From Clostridiales bacterium (GTDB taxonomy: Bacteria > Bacillota > Clostridia > Oscillospirales > Ruminococcaceae), in assembly GCA_003150405.1 (NCBI GenBank), contig QAMM01000003.1, forward strand, positions 62,001-126,000: a stretch of DNA of 64,000 nucleotides, given 5' to 3'. A model generated the notes under the pieces. It saw only the letters and a list, made by a program, of their open reading frames with translations, ran no database searches and was not told the origin of the DNA. This document shows positions 53,983-63,169 of the stretch, one piece after another (position 1 is the stretch's first letter; each line of letters starts with the position of its first letter). The position numbers and the translations under genes were made by a program.

Positions 53983-54855
53983 TTATTGATTCGGTTTGAC
54001 CCGCATCCAGATCTCCTCATAGCAGTTCCCGTCTGCATCGCGGAAATACAGTTCCATATCATAGCCGCCCAACAGTACATAATCCGCAGTGGGAAGCCAG
54101 TCGGCATAAAACCGTTTAATCAGTGCCTGTAATTGAGCGGGCGTCTCTTCAATACGGTGCGGTTCGTTCCAAAACACGGCCCACGTATTTGCCGGGACGT
54201 CAATCACGGTGAAGTCCTTGGTCTCGCTGAGCGGCGTCAGCGGCATGCCAATCAGGTAAGAGAAAGCGCTTCCTTCCATTTCCCGGTAACCGCAGATACT
54301 GGACGGAACACAGGGAAACCCGCTGGAGCGTACCAGTGCGTCGTACCTTCCATCCTGTCGGATTTGGTTCCAGAACGCTGGGATTGCGGTAAAATTTTTA
54401 CCCTCTGCGGTGTCAAAAATCTCCTCAATACCATACATTTGAAAAGCCGGTCGATTTACAATTTTGTAGCTCATTTCAATGGCTCCTTTCACAGTAAGCT
54501 GGAAGGAGATACGCGGATAGGCTTTAAGCGGCGCCCCTTGTCTGCGCGCTGACGTTGGGGGGATTCCATGAATTTGATGAAACACGCGGGTAAACGCCTC
54601 TGGGGAATCATACCCGTACTTGAGTGCAAGATCGATTACCTTAATGCCGCTGCTTTGAAGCTCAAACGCCGCCAGGGTCATTTTACGGCGCCGGATGTAT
54701 TCTGAAAGCGGCATTTCTGCCAGAAACGAAAAGATCCGCTGGAAGTGGTAGGGCGAACAACAGGCGGCTTTTGCAATACCTGCATAATCGCTTTTCCCCT
54801 CTAGGTGGGCTTCAATGTAGTCTACTGCGTGGTTCATCTGCTTGAGCCATTCCAT
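53983..54855 (-). CDS. AraC-family regulator with GyrI-like effector domain
   Basis: 290 residues. N-terminal double HTH (about 8-105: IAKAACCSPYHFQRIFSFLAEM and VIDLALKYGYDSPEAFTRVFHQIHG), then a GyrI/Rob-type ligand-binding domain (about 125-288: YKIVNRPAFQMYGIEE...YDMELYFRDADGNCYEEIWMRVK). Rob/BmrR-like proteins sense small lipophilic molecules. AGGGAGGAA lies before the ATG. No obvious target next to it; autoregulation or a distant efflux gene is possible. Confidence 0.93.
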   Translation of the reverse strand: MEWLKQMNHAVDYIEAHLEGKSDYAGIAKAACCSPYHFQRIFSFLAEMPLSEYIRRRKMTLAAFELQSSGIKVIDLALKYGYDSPEAFTRVFHQIHGIPPTSARRQGAPLKAYPRISFQLTVKGAIEMSYKIVNRPAFQMYGIEEIFDTAEGKNFTAIPAFWNQIRQDGRYDALVRSSGFPCVPSSICGYREMEGSAFSYLIGMPLTPLSETKDFTVIDVPANTWAVFWNEPHRIEETPAQLQALIKRFYADWLPTADYVLLGGYDMELYFRDADGNCYEEIWMRVKPNQ

Positions 54856-55285
54856 CTGCTGCTTCCTCCCTGCGTTTTCAGTATAGCAGCAACGGCAGGG
54901 ACTTACCTTGCAGTTTCTGCAGGTTTCTGCAAGACAGGGCGTTTGCCGGCTGCCGGAGCTGTGGAAATAAAAGGAAAATTACCGCAGCCGCGGTCACAGT
55001 TGAACTAGGATGACAATTTTATATTTGATGCAAACATGGAATCTAGTGAATCTAAGCAGTGTTAGGAAAAATAGTTCCCTATAAACCACCAATTCACCCT
55101 ACGGAAAATCCGGTTCTGCGCACTCAGCGTATAAATAGGAGCGTACCCCACACAGAACGCCTTACTCTCGGACTCCGAGCCGCCATAAAACGCCTGATAA
55201 AAAGTCTTGTACACAGCGTTCGTTCCGCAATGTTTGTGTCGCTCTTTCGCACAATCAAGGAATTCACCTGATGTTTTGCTGATAT
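54856..55285. other. Intergenic region without clear gene
   Basis: 430 nt. A 70-codon frame at 55059-55271 is Arg-rich with no ribosome site and reads like non-coding or decayed sequence. Direct TTTCTGCA repeats lie at about 54914-54930. No promoter or terminator is convincing. Confidence 0.4.
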
Positions 55286-56275
55286 CTACAACATTCGTTT
55301 CCGCAGGCTAATTTCCCCTGAATTCAGGGTATGGAGCGTGCCGTCCGTATCCCGCACAATCAAACGCGCCTGATCGTCGAGATTAACCGGAACTGCCGGA
55401 TAACTCCCGCCGGCCGAAATAACATTGTACTCCTGCCCGAACACGCAGAGAAGTTCCCGGTATTCTGTCAGAACAGTATGATATTCTCCCGCAAGATATT
55501 GCTCATAAATGGTTTCAAAATGACTGAGCAGGGAGGCGGCCAAACGGTTGCGGTCGCAGGGCTGTGCGGAAAATTCATTGACAGCGGCAATCACCGGCTT
55601 CAATTCCTCGGGCAGGTGTTCATCTGGATTGATGTTGATGCCAATCCCCACAATTAAATACTTGATTTGCCCGTTTTCTGCTTCAATGGACGCTTCGGTT
55701 AGGATGCCGCAGAGTTTCCTCCCGTCAAATAATACATCGTTGACCCATTTGATCGACGGTGTGAATCCTGCCGTCTCTTCGATGGCACGGCAGACCGCTA
55801 CTACGGCGAGGACGGTAATCAGGCTGATGTCCTGTATTCCAATATGAGGCTCTAAAAAGAAACTGATGTAAAGTCCACGCTGCGCCGGAGAATAAAAGCT
55901 GCGGTTCATCCGGCCGCGACCGCCGCTTTGCTGCAAGGCAATGACCACGTGGCCATGATGGCCGACAAGCTGTTCCGCGCAACGCTTCAGGTAGGAATTG
56001 GTGGAATCGATCGTCTCTAGAACCTCAAGCTCGCGTCCCAGTGCTTTGGTTGTGAGCAGTCTTTGTATTTCCTCCGGGCGGATTACATCGCTCTGTGCTT
56101 TAAGCAGATAGCCCTTGTTTGCCACCGACTCAATGGCATAACCTTCCTTTTTGAGCTGTCCAATCGCTTTCCAGACTGCGCTGCGGGAAACACCTAGCTC
56201 CCGTCCAATGGCTAGGCCGGAAACAGGATCCCCTTTTTGCTGTTCCAATATCCGTAATAATTCCTGCTTTAACAA
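55286..56275 (-). CDS. birA: BirA, biotin--protein ligase and repressor
   Basis: Bifunctional: biotinylates carboxylase carriers and represses biotin genes. 329 residues from TTG 56275, with GAGGTG just upstream; the longer frame would begin upstream of the promoter found at 56306-56334. N-terminal winged helix (VSGLAIGRELGVSRSAVWKAIGQLKKEGY), ligase domain with IDSTNSYLKR, the biotinyl-AMP loop QQSGGRGRMNRSFYSP, and KWVNDVLFDGRKLCGILTEAS. C-terminal SH3-like domain present. No biotin biosynthesis genes nearby. Confidence 0.93.
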   Translation of the reverse strand: MLKQELLRILEQQKGDPVSGLAIGRELGVSRSAVWKAIGQLKKEGYAIESVANKGYLLKAQSDVIRPEEIQRLLTTKALGRELEVLETIDSTNSYLKRCAEQLVGHHGHVVIALQQSGGRGRMNRSFYSPAQRGLYISFFLEPHIGIQDISLITVLAVVAVCRAIEETAGFTPSIKWVNDVLFDGRKLCGILTEASIEAENGQIKYLIVGIGININPDEHLPEELKPVIAAVNEFSAQPCDRNRLAASLLSHFETIYEQYLAGEYHTVLTEYRELLCVFGQEYNVISAGGSYPAVPVNLDDQARLIVRDTDGTLHTLNSGEISLRKRML

Positions 56276-56305
56276 ACTGTCACCTCGTTTATCGTCTATA
56301 AAACC

Positions 56306-56334
56306 ATTATAATACGGTTTGAAGTTCTTGTCCA
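56306..56334 (-). promoter_or_regulatory. Sigma-A promoter of birA
   Basis: On the minus strand TGGACA (56329-56334), 17-bp spacer, TATAAT (56306-56311). Its position fixes the birA start at TTG 56275. Confidence 0.82.
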
Positions 56335-56358
56335 TATTGCCTGTTTTTGGTTCTTCAA

Positions 56359-56387
56359 TAGCATAATTGCCGAAATTATGCTATAAT
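56359..56387 (+). promoter_or_regulatory. Perfect 10-bp palindrome at HMT-MTHFR promoter
   Basis: TAGCATAATT (56359-56368) and AATTATGCTA (56374-56383) are exact inverted repeats around GCCGA and run into the -10 TATAAT (56382-56387). No consensus -35 is visible. It looks like an operator for an unidentified regulator, between divergent birA and the methionine gene. It does not match the known BirA operator. Confidence 0.6.
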
Positions 56388-56418
56388 AAATTGCATTATT
56401 ACGGAAAAGGAGGAGCTT

Positions 56419-58191
56419 ATGGCAGAAAACACGCTCCTTTATTTGTTTGACGGCGCTATGGGAACCTATCTTTCGGACCGGTATGGCACCGAGATTTCCC
56501 GCAGTGAGTTCAACAATTTGAAATATCCGGAACGGGTGTTTAGCGTTCACCGGGAGTACATTGAGGCTGGCGCAACGGCTATCAAAACCAATACTTTTAG
56601 CGCCAATACGGCCTCGCTCGGCGTTTCACGCAAGGAAGCGGATGAAATTATCGCGCGGGGCTGCGCGATTGCCCTGAAGGCGGCGCAAGGAACCAATGCC
56701 ACCGTTTTTGCAAGCATCGGCCCGGTTTCCATGCAGCAGGAAGAGCGGGAATGGGAGGAGTACTGCTCTATTATCATGACGGTCCTGCAAAGCGGGGTGC
56801 GGCATTTCCTGTTTGAGACCTTTCATGAGTACCGTGTCTTGTTACGGCTTGCCGATGAAGTCAAACGCTGTTGCCCGGAGGCATATATCATTGCAGAGTG
56901 CACCGTCACGGCGGACGGATACACTACCAGCGGCATTCCTGCCGCTGAAATTGTGGCCGCACTCCGGGGGGCAGATGCGGTTGACGCTTACGGCTTTAAC
57001 TGCACCTGCGGCCCGATGCATCTGCTCCATATTGCCCAGCGGATGGATATTGGCCCAAAGCCGGTTTCCATTATGCCGAATGCTGGTTATCCAACCCTGA
57101 TTGGCGGCCGCACCGTATTTGAAAACGCCCCCGCTTATTTTGCCGGGCAAATGGCAGCCATCCAACAAAGTGGGGTGCGTATTCTTGGCGGGTGCTGCGG
57201 TACGACGCCGGAACATATCCGTATAACGGCGGATGCCTTAAATGGGAAACGGCTGGAGCTGGATCGAAAGAAAAAAGGAACAGTTTCAGTGCAAGGGGGA
57301 AAATCTCCTCTAAAACCGGCGACAGAACGTCCGCAGACGGCATCTGGCGGCAAACGGTTTGCCGTGGAGCTGGATTCTCCCATGGACGCAAATCCGGAGA
57401 AATTCGTTCAGGCGGCACGTGACATCTGGGACAAGGGTGTGAATATGCTCACCATTGCCGACTGTCCGGTTGCCCGCGCCCGTGTGGACAGCAGTATGCT
57501 TGCGGCGCTGCTGAAACACCGCTACGGCATTGACGTTATGCCCCACCTTACCTGCCGCGACCGAAACTTGAACGCCACTAAAGCGCTTTTGCTGGGGCTT
57601 GGGATAGAATCCATTGACAAGGTGCTTGTGGTCACCGGCGACCCGATTGCCGCTGAAGACCGCGGCAAAGTCAAAGGGGTATTCAATTTTAACTCCGAAA
57701 AGCTGATTGCATTTATCCGCGATTTAAACCGCGGCGCCCTTGCGGATTGCCCAATACAGCCGGCGGCGGCGCTCAATGTAAACGCGGTGAATTTTGAAGC
57801 AGAGCTGGAACGTGCCAAACGCAAAGAGCAAGCCGGTGCGGTGCGCTTTTTTACCCAACCGGTGTTTACCGAAGAAAGCTGCCGTAACCTGGAGCGGGCA
57901 AGAGCGGAACTGAGCGCAGAGCTGTTTGGCGGGATTATGCCGCTGGTCAGCTACCGCAATGCCTGCTTTGTAAACAACGAGGTTTCGGGCATTACCATTC
58001 CGCAGGAAACGGTCGACCGCTATGAGGGCAAAAACCGGGAGCAAGCAGAGCGGCTTGCCATTCTGCTTTCGGTGCAGACCGCAAAACGGATTTCCGCTGC
58101 CGTGGACGGCTACTATCTCATTACACCGTTTCAGCGCGCAGGTTTAATTGGCTCCATCATCGACGCAATTAAGGAGGATTTCTCATGTTAA
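56419..58191 (+). CDS. Homocysteine S-methyltransferase/5,10-methylene-THF reductase fusion
   Basis: 590 residues. Domain 1 (about 1-290) is the homocysteine-binding methyltransferase barrel with zinc ligands Cys in GFNCTCGP and the Cys pair in GGCCGTTPEHI. A Lys/Pro-rich linker (about 275-310) leads to domain 2 (about 312-590), a MetF-type reductase barrel (FAVELDSPMDAN, MPHLTCRDRNLNATKALLLGL, VVTGDP, FFTQPVF). It resembles YitJ of Firmicutes. No cobalamin or pterin domain is present, so with the next gene it forms a split methionine synthase. AAAGGAGGAGC precedes the ATG. Confidence 0.94.
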   Translation: MAENTLLYLFDGAMGTYLSDRYGTEISRSEFNNLKYPERVFSVHREYIEAGATAIKTNTFSANTASLGVSRKEADEIIARGCAIALKAAQGTNATVFASIGPVSMQQEEREWEEYCSIIMTVLQSGVRHFLFETFHEYRVLLRLADEVKRCCPEAYIIAECTVTADGYTTSGIPAAEIVAALRGADAVDAYGFNCTCGPMHLLHIAQRMDIGPKPVSIMPNAGYPTLIGGRTVFENAPAYFAGQMAAIQQSGVRILGGCCGTTPEHIRITADALNGKRLELDRKKKGTVSVQGGKSPLKPATERPQTASGGKRFAVELDSPMDANPEKFVQAARDIWDKGVNMLTIADCPVARARVDSSMLAALLKHRYGIDVMPHLTCRDRNLNATKALLLGLGIESIDKVLVVTGDPIAAEDRGKVKGVFNFNSEKLIAFIRDLNRGALADCPIQPAAALNVNAVNFEAELERAKRKEQAGAVRFFTQPVFTEESCRNLERARAELSAELFGGIMPLVSYRNACFVNNEVSGITIPQETVDRYEGKNREQAERLAILLSVQTAKRISAAVDGYYLITPFQRAGLIGSIIDAIKEDFSC

Positions 58192-58979
58192 TCATTGGCG
58201 AAAAATGCAACAGCTCCATCCCTACTACCCAGAAGGCCTTTCTGGAAGGGGATGCAGAAACCATCCGGCAGTTGGCCTTAAAGCAACTTGAATGCGGCGC
58301 CGATTACCTTGACGTCAACGCTGGCGTCTTTTTAGATGAAACCGAGAAGCTGCTCTGGGCAGTTGGCGAAATCCTGTCAGTCTGCGACGCTCCGCTGGTG
58401 CTGGATTCCGCAAATCCGGCGGCTGTTTCCGCTGTGCTCAGGGAATATCCGGTGAAAAAGCCGATCATCAATTCCGCAACTCTGGAGCCCGCCCGCTTCG
58501 AGGGTATGCTTAAATTGGTACAGCAGTACAACACCGGCATCATTGCTCTGCCGGTGGATGAACGCGGTATTCCAAAGGATGCGGAAACCCGGGTGGAGAA
58601 TGCCCGGCGTATCATCGCAAAATTCAATGAAAACGGTGTGGAGGATGACCGTATTTACATCGATCTGGTTGTTGAAGCTCTTTCAGTAGAGGCGGAATCC
58701 GCAAAGGCGGCGTTGAATGCCGCTGCGCGCATCCGGGAAGAATTCCCAAAGGTTCATTTGGTCGGCGGCATGTCCAATGTCTCGTTTGGGCTGCCCAAAC
58801 GGGTATTTGTCAACAGCGCGTTTATGACCGCCGCCGTTATGACAGGGCTGGACGCCGCAATTATGGACATCACCAATCCATCTTTGAAGATGAGCCTGCT
58901 CGCCTCCCTGCTTGTCAAAGGGGAGGACGAGTTCTGCATGGAGTACCTAACCGGCTTCCGCGCTGCGTTTCAGGATTAA
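58185..58979 (+). CDS. Pterin-binding methyltetrahydrofolate methyltransferase
   Basis: 264 residues, dihydropteroate-synthase-like TIM barrel equal to the folate domain of MetH or to AcsE. MLIIGEKCNSSIP at the N terminus, QLECGADYLDVNAGVFLDE (pterin Asp and Asn), LVLDSANPAAV, PIINSATLEP and VGGMSNVSFGLPKR are diagnostic. It would transfer the methyl of methyl-THF to a corrinoid protein, which is not encoded in the window. It overlaps the previous gene by 7 nt, so is co-translated. Confidence 0.92.
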   Translation: MLIIGEKCNSSIPTTQKAFLEGDAETIRQLALKQLECGADYLDVNAGVFLDETEKLLWAVGEILSVCDAPLVLDSANPAAVSAVLREYPVKKPIINSATLEPARFEGMLKLVQQYNTGIIALPVDERGIPKDAETRVENARRIIAKFNENGVEDDRIYIDLVVEALSVEAESAKAALNAAARIREEFPKVHLVGGMSNVSFGLPKRVFVNSAFMTAAVMTGLDAAIMDITNPSLKMSLLASLLVKGEDEFCMEYLTGFRAAFQD

Positions 58980-58994
58980 AATTCTCTTAGGCCG

Positions 58995-59023
58995 TTGAAT
59001 CAGCAGAGCCTTTGTGGTACAAT
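58995..59023 (+). promoter_or_regulatory. Sigma-A promoter of radical SAM gene
   Basis: TTGAAT (58995-59000), 17-bp spacer, TACAAT (59018-59023). Confidence 0.75.
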
Positions 59024-59077
59024 AATACTAAATATATTATGAAAACCTGATTAATAAAGTTAGGATGATGTTGTTTC

Positions 59078-60649
59078 ATGTCCGAAGAAAAGAAAACACT
59101 GAAATTTTTGTTTGTTTACCCGGATTTTCTCGGCAACGAGAAACGGAAAGATATGAAGGGCAACTACCATGAAGGCATTGCCATTATTTCAGCTGTCCTG
59201 AAACAGCACGGTTACCAGACCGCGCTGTATCACCTGACCTATGCCCCGGAAGAAGCGGAGTTCAAGGAGCGTATCCAGAAAGAAAATGCCGATATTATTG
59301 GCTTCTCGGTTCGCACCTCGGCGGTTCCGCAGGTGCGTAAAATGTGTAAATGGGCCAAAGAGGCGACCAACGCCTTTACCGTTTGCGGCGGCCCGCATGC
59401 TACCCTTGCCCCGGAAGAAATGATTGAAATGGACGGCATGGACTGCGTCTGCATTGGTGAGGGCGAATACCCGGAGCTCGACCTTTGCAATGCACTGCGT
59501 GACGGTACCGACTACACTCATATTGAAAGCCTGTGGTTTAAGGACGGCAAAGGTGGATATATCAAAAACCCGGTGCGTCCCTTTGTTCAGGACTTAAACG
59601 AGCTGCCAATGTCCGACTTTGAACTGTTCGATTTTGACAACCTCGACGCTTCGTCCATTGCAACAGCGATTGTCGTTGTATCCCGCGGCTGCCTGTTCAG
59701 CTGTACCTACTGCGGCAACGGCCAGATGCGTATGGTTTACCCAAGCCGTAAGGGCTATGCCCGCGTCAAGGAGCCGGAAAAGGCCATTCAGTATTTGGAA
59801 ACCATTCTGGAAAAACACCCGTACATTAAGTACATCAATTTCCGCGACGCCATCCTCAATATGTATACCGACTGGTTCACTGATTTTATGAACCTCTATA
59901 AAGAGCGCATTCATCTGCCGTTTACCTGCAACCTGCGCCTTGACAACATGACCGAGGACACCGTCCGCCTGATGAAAGAGGCCGGAGTTTACATGATCGA
60001 CGTCGGCGTAGAATCAGGCGACCAGGAAATCCGTTACAAATACCTCAAACGCGCCATGTCGGACGAGCAGATCATCAACTCCTTCAAGTGGTTTAAAAAG
60101 TACGACATTCCGACCCTGACCTACAACATCGTTGGTCTGCCGTATGAGGATCTGCATACCTGCCTGAAAACCATCAAACTCAATGCAAAGATCAATCCGG
60201 ATAGGATGATCCCCAACATCTTCTGCCCCTACCCGATGACGCAGCTCGCAAAAATTGCGGAGGAAGCGGTTGAAAAGAATGGCGGAGAAATTCGTGATAT
60301 AGGCGATCCGAATGTAAAGGTACCGCTGATTCAGAAGAATTTCCCGGAACACCAGGTACTGTTCGCAGAAGGTTATTTTACCAAGTTTGTTAAGCTGTAT
60401 AAGCTTGCCTACCGAATGCCAAAAGGCGTTGGCCATGTATTTGAGCGCATGCTCGACGGCATTTTTACCGGCCGGTTTACTCCGCGCAAGTTCCTTGTAT
60501 TCTTAAGCACCGCAGGCGATAAAACGGTGCGCGGCATGAAGCGTTTTGGCAGAAAGCATCTGCCGGGTATTTACCTCAAGCTTCGCAACCGCAAATACAA
60601 CGTCAAGGAAGCCGAGGAAACCGCAGAAAGCGCAAAGGCGAGCGCGTAA
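59078..60649 (+). CDS. Radical SAM protein with B12-binding-type N domain
   Basis: 523 residues. N-terminal Rossmann B12-binding-like domain (about 8-145: FLFVYPDFLGNEKR, IIGFSVRTSAVPQ, VCGGPHATLAPEEM, CIGEGEYPELDL), radical SAM core with the CxxxCxxC cluster SRGCLFSCTYCGNGQM (about 203-218), and a C-terminal helical, basic tail. The canonical DxHxxG B12-ligand is not visible, so bound cobalamin is uncertain; it belongs to the BchE/class B methylase-like group. Substrate unknown. A terminator follows, so it forms a single-gene unit. Confidence 0.88.
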   Translation: MSEEKKTLKFLFVYPDFLGNEKRKDMKGNYHEGIAIISAVLKQHGYQTALYHLTYAPEEAEFKERIQKENADIIGFSVRTSAVPQVRKMCKWAKEATNAFTVCGGPHATLAPEEMIEMDGMDCVCIGEGEYPELDLCNALRDGTDYTHIESLWFKDGKGGYIKNPVRPFVQDLNELPMSDFELFDFDNLDASSIATAIVVVSRGCLFSCTYCGNGQMRMVYPSRKGYARVKEPEKAIQYLETILEKHPYIKYINFRDAILNMYTDWFTDFMNLYKERIHLPFTCNLRLDNMTEDTVRLMKEAGVYMIDVGVESGDQEIRYKYLKRAMSDEQIINSFKWFKKYDIPTLTYNIVGLPYEDLHTCLKTIKLNAKINPDRMIPNIFCPYPMTQLAKIAEEAVEKNGGEIRDIGDPNVKVPLIQKNFPEHQVLFAEGYFTKFVKLYKLAYRMPKGVGHVFERMLDGIFTGRFTPRKFLVFLSTAGDKTVRGMKRFGRKHLPGIYLKLRNRKYNVKEAEETAESAKASA

Positions 60650-60656
60650 AAAACTG

Positions 60657-60686
60657 GGCAAGGGCCAATTTGGCCTTTGCCTTTTT
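60657..60686 (+). terminator. Terminator after radical SAM gene
   Basis: GGCAAGGGCC and GGCCTTTGCC pair with one G-U around AATTT, then TTTTT. Confidence 0.88.
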
Positions 60687-60742
60687 ATTTCAGTATCCAC
60701 GCAATCGTTCTGAACAGGCGGCGCCTGTATAGGGAGTATTCC

Positions 60743-61438
60743 ATGTATCTCAAAGTCAATGGCACAAATTTGTATTACGAACAGACCGGGGAGGGAACAC
60801 CGTTTTTACTGTTGCACGGCAATGGGGAAGATCATCGTATTTTTGACGAACTTTCCCGCGTCCTTTCCCACCAGTATACCGTATTTGCGGTGGATAGCCG
60901 CAGTCATGGAAAGAGCAGCAGGTCGGGGGGGATTTCGTATGACCTTATGGCGGAGGATATTGCAGCCTTTATCCACGCTTTGAAATTGGAACGCCCGCTC
61001 CTGTACGGTTTCAGTGACGGCGGTATTGTAGGGCTGTTGCTTGCCAGCCGGTATCCGGCTTTGCTTTCTAAGCTCATTGTAAGCGGTGCAAACTGCAATC
61101 CGCAGGGGCTTAAAGCGGGCTGGCGCGCTCTTTTTCGGTTGGAATGGTTTTTCGCCCGTTCGCCGCTTATTCGTATGATGCTGAACGAGCCGGACATTCG
61201 TCCGGAACAGCTTGCACGCATCCAAATTCCGGTGCTGGTTCTTGTAGGTAGCCGCGATATCATTAAAAAGCAGCATACCGGCATGCTTGCCGAACATATT
61301 TCACACAGTACCATAAAAGTCCTGCCGCATGAAACCCATAGTAGCTACGTTGTCCATAAGGAAAGCCTTTACCGAGTAATAAAACCTTTTTTGGAAGAAC
61401 AATTGGAAGCAGCGGACTTGGAAGAAGCGGCCGAATGA
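60743..61438 (+). CDS. Alpha/beta-hydrolase
   Basis: 231 residues from ATG 60743 (MYLKVNGTNLYYEQTG), with AGGGAG upstream. Oxyanion region LLLHGNGEDHRIF, nucleophile elbow GFSDGG (Ser, about 99), VLVGSRDIIKKQHT with the acid, and PHETHSSYVVH with the His. No signal peptide, so intracellular. Substrate unknown; esterase or haloperoxidase-like. Confidence 0.9.
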   Translation: MYLKVNGTNLYYEQTGEGTPFLLLHGNGEDHRIFDELSRVLSHQYTVFAVDSRSHGKSSRSGGISYDLMAEDIAAFIHALKLERPLLYGFSDGGIVGLLLASRYPALLSKLIVSGANCNPQGLKAGWRALFRLEWFFARSPLIRMMLNEPDIRPEQLARIQIPVLVLVGSRDIIKKQHTGMLAEHISHSTIKVLPHETHSSYVVHKESLYRVIKPFLEEQLEAADLEEAAE

Positions 61439-62009
61439 GCAATACCAGCTTTCGGTTTCCGTAGACAATCAAGGTTTATATAAACGGATACTTTTGATGG
61501 ATGAAGCGGCACAGGGTGCATCCGTTTGTCGGCCTCTATAATGTCGGAAAATAGCGCGCTAAAAAAGTTCCCTATTTCAAAAATAGGGAATGAAGGTCTC
61601 AAGATGGATAAATTCTCAAAACCGCCGAGTACTGGAAAAGAATCGAAGTGACAGCTTGAAGTAATCAGTATGGATATAGCGGGTCGGTTCTAGAAAGTCG
61701 GCACAAAGACGGTTGGCTGTGCATCAAAGTATTGGAATCGGCGGTATATATGCTGCAACCCTCTGGTGCTGGAGTGCAATCAAAAGAGTCTGAAGGTCCT
61801 CTGCTTGAATATGGGATCGAATAGGGGAAGTGCTTTATCAAGCGCACAATAGCTGCTGTGGTCTTGAACTGCGCCATCATGAGGATTATTTTCGTCGGAA
61901 TGTCGAACCGCAGAAGCAAGGAGCCCCACCGTGTCGAAACTCGAAAGCCGCGGTTTGCTCTGGGAATGCTGTGAGTCTAGTAAAAAACCTTGTTTGAAAC
62001 ACGGGAAAA
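61439..62009. other. Non-coding stretch with decayed sequence
   Basis: About 570 nt without a credible gene. It contains a perfect hairpin TTCCCTATTT-CAA-AAATAGGGAA (61568-61590). From about 61690 a short plus-strand frame (GWLCIKVLESAVYMLQPSG) reads like a small degraded domain. A plus-strand terminator follows at 62010, consistent with a lost gene. Confidence 0.4.
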
Positions 62010-62039
62010 GGCTGGCAGAAATATTCCGCCAGCCTTTTT
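62010..62039 (+). terminator. Plus-strand terminator without an intact gene
   Basis: GGCTGGC (62010-62016) and GCCAGCC (62028-62034) followed by TTTTT. There is no gene immediately upstream on the plus strand. Confidence 0.8.
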
Positions 62040-62146
62040 AATTGTGTTTTGAAACAACATTTCCAGAAGCCCCACGGTGAGGAAGGTTCAAAGTCCAAAG
62101 GAAAATCAAGACCAATAAGCCGAAAACAATCGCTCTGCCAGAATGG

Positions 62147-63109
62147 CTACCACAGATAGTTTTTCAGTACTTCAAAACGCTTTTGGTTGTTGCCCGGCAT
62201 GTGCTCATGACCAAAATAGCGGTACACGTAAATATCCTTTTTGCAGGTCATGTGATTGTAGGCCGCAAATACGGTAGAGGGCGGGGTGATTTGGTCAACC
62301 AGCCCGGTAAACACATAGGTGTCGCACTGGATGTTCGCTGCATGATTCATCAAATCGAAGTATGACAGGGTTTTCATCGCCTGTTCTTCTACTTCTGGCT
62401 CTGGATTGCGGCGAAAGTATTCGTTGAGTTCCAGGTAGGGATCGATCTGCGCCATGTCGATGGCCCGCCGAAAGTGACAGAGATACGGGTAATTTGCCAC
62501 GGCGACGCAGGGAATGTCGGTCAAGGCCGCAGCGGCAAGAGTCAGGGCGCCGCCCTGGCTGCCGCCCATTACAGCGACTTTGTTTTTGTTGACACATTCC
62601 ATCCCGGCGATGATTTCGGTCAACCGCACCGCGTCCATATAAACGGCACGGTAGTAATACGTCTCCGGCGACTGGATCCCTTTACTCATCCAGCCCACTG
62701 CATGGCCGCTGGTGGCAGGCAAGGTATCCTCACTGTTGCCCTGCTGTCCGCGGATCATCATGCAGGCAGCAGCATAGCCGTGCATAGCCTGGACAACAGT
62801 GTCTTCCAGCGAGTTTGGCCCCCAGTTGTAGCCGTGAAAGCCCACGATTGCGGAAAATGGGCCGGTACCCACCGGCTTTGCGAAATAAGCGCTAATGTTT
62901 GCGTCGTGCATGCCCTTATAGCGAAGCTCGTAAAGTTCAATACTGCGGGCGGGGTAATCAATGGGGGTGAGAGTGTATTCCATTGGTACGCATGCGAGCT
63001 CACGCTTGGTGTTGTTCCAGAAGCAGTCAAAATCCGGCTGCCGTGTGAGCGGGGGAAGGTATGTCCGAAGTTCCTCCAAAGGCATGTCGTATGGCTGTGC
63101 TACTGCCAT
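62147..63109 (-). CDS. CE7 acetyl-xylan esterase/cephalosporin-C deacetylase
   Basis: 320 residues, intracellular, probably hexameric. Deacetylates xylo-oligosaccharides or other acetylated sugars. All CE7 marks are present: RGQQGN, nucleophile elbow GGSQGG (Ser, about 187), DQITPPSTVF with the acid, and the GHEH His motif near the C terminus. Divergent from the isomerase-like TIM barrel gene, with which it shares an intergenic control region. Points to hemicellulose use. Confidence 0.94.
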   Translation of the reverse strand: MAVAQPYDMPLEELRTYLPPLTRQPDFDCFWNNTKRELACVPMEYTLTPIDYPARSIELYELRYKGMHDANISAYFAKPVGTGPFSAIVGFHGYNWGPNSLEDTVVQAMHGYAAACMMIRGQQGNSEDTLPATSGHAVGWMSKGIQSPETYYYRAVYMDAVRLTEIIAGMECVNKNKVAVMGGSQGGALTLAAAALTDIPCVAVANYPYLCHFRRAIDMAQIDPYLELNEYFRRNPEPEVEEQAMKTLSYFDLMNHAANIQCDTYVFTGLVDQITPPSTVFAAYNHMTCKKDIYVYRYFGHEHMPGNNQKRFEVLKNYLW

Positions 63110-63169
63110 GTGAAGTCATCCTTTCTTTTTATAAGGTTAGCTGCCGAACTCAGCAGCCTATTGTGTATT

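Noticed and set aside
55059..55271. 70-codon frame as a small gene
   Set aside because: No ribosome site, Arg/Ser-rich random-looking composition, and no recognisable domain.
56359..56383. Palindrome as a BirA operator
   Set aside because: The known BirA operator (TTGTTAAC-like arms with about 15-nt spacing) is different in sequence and spacing.
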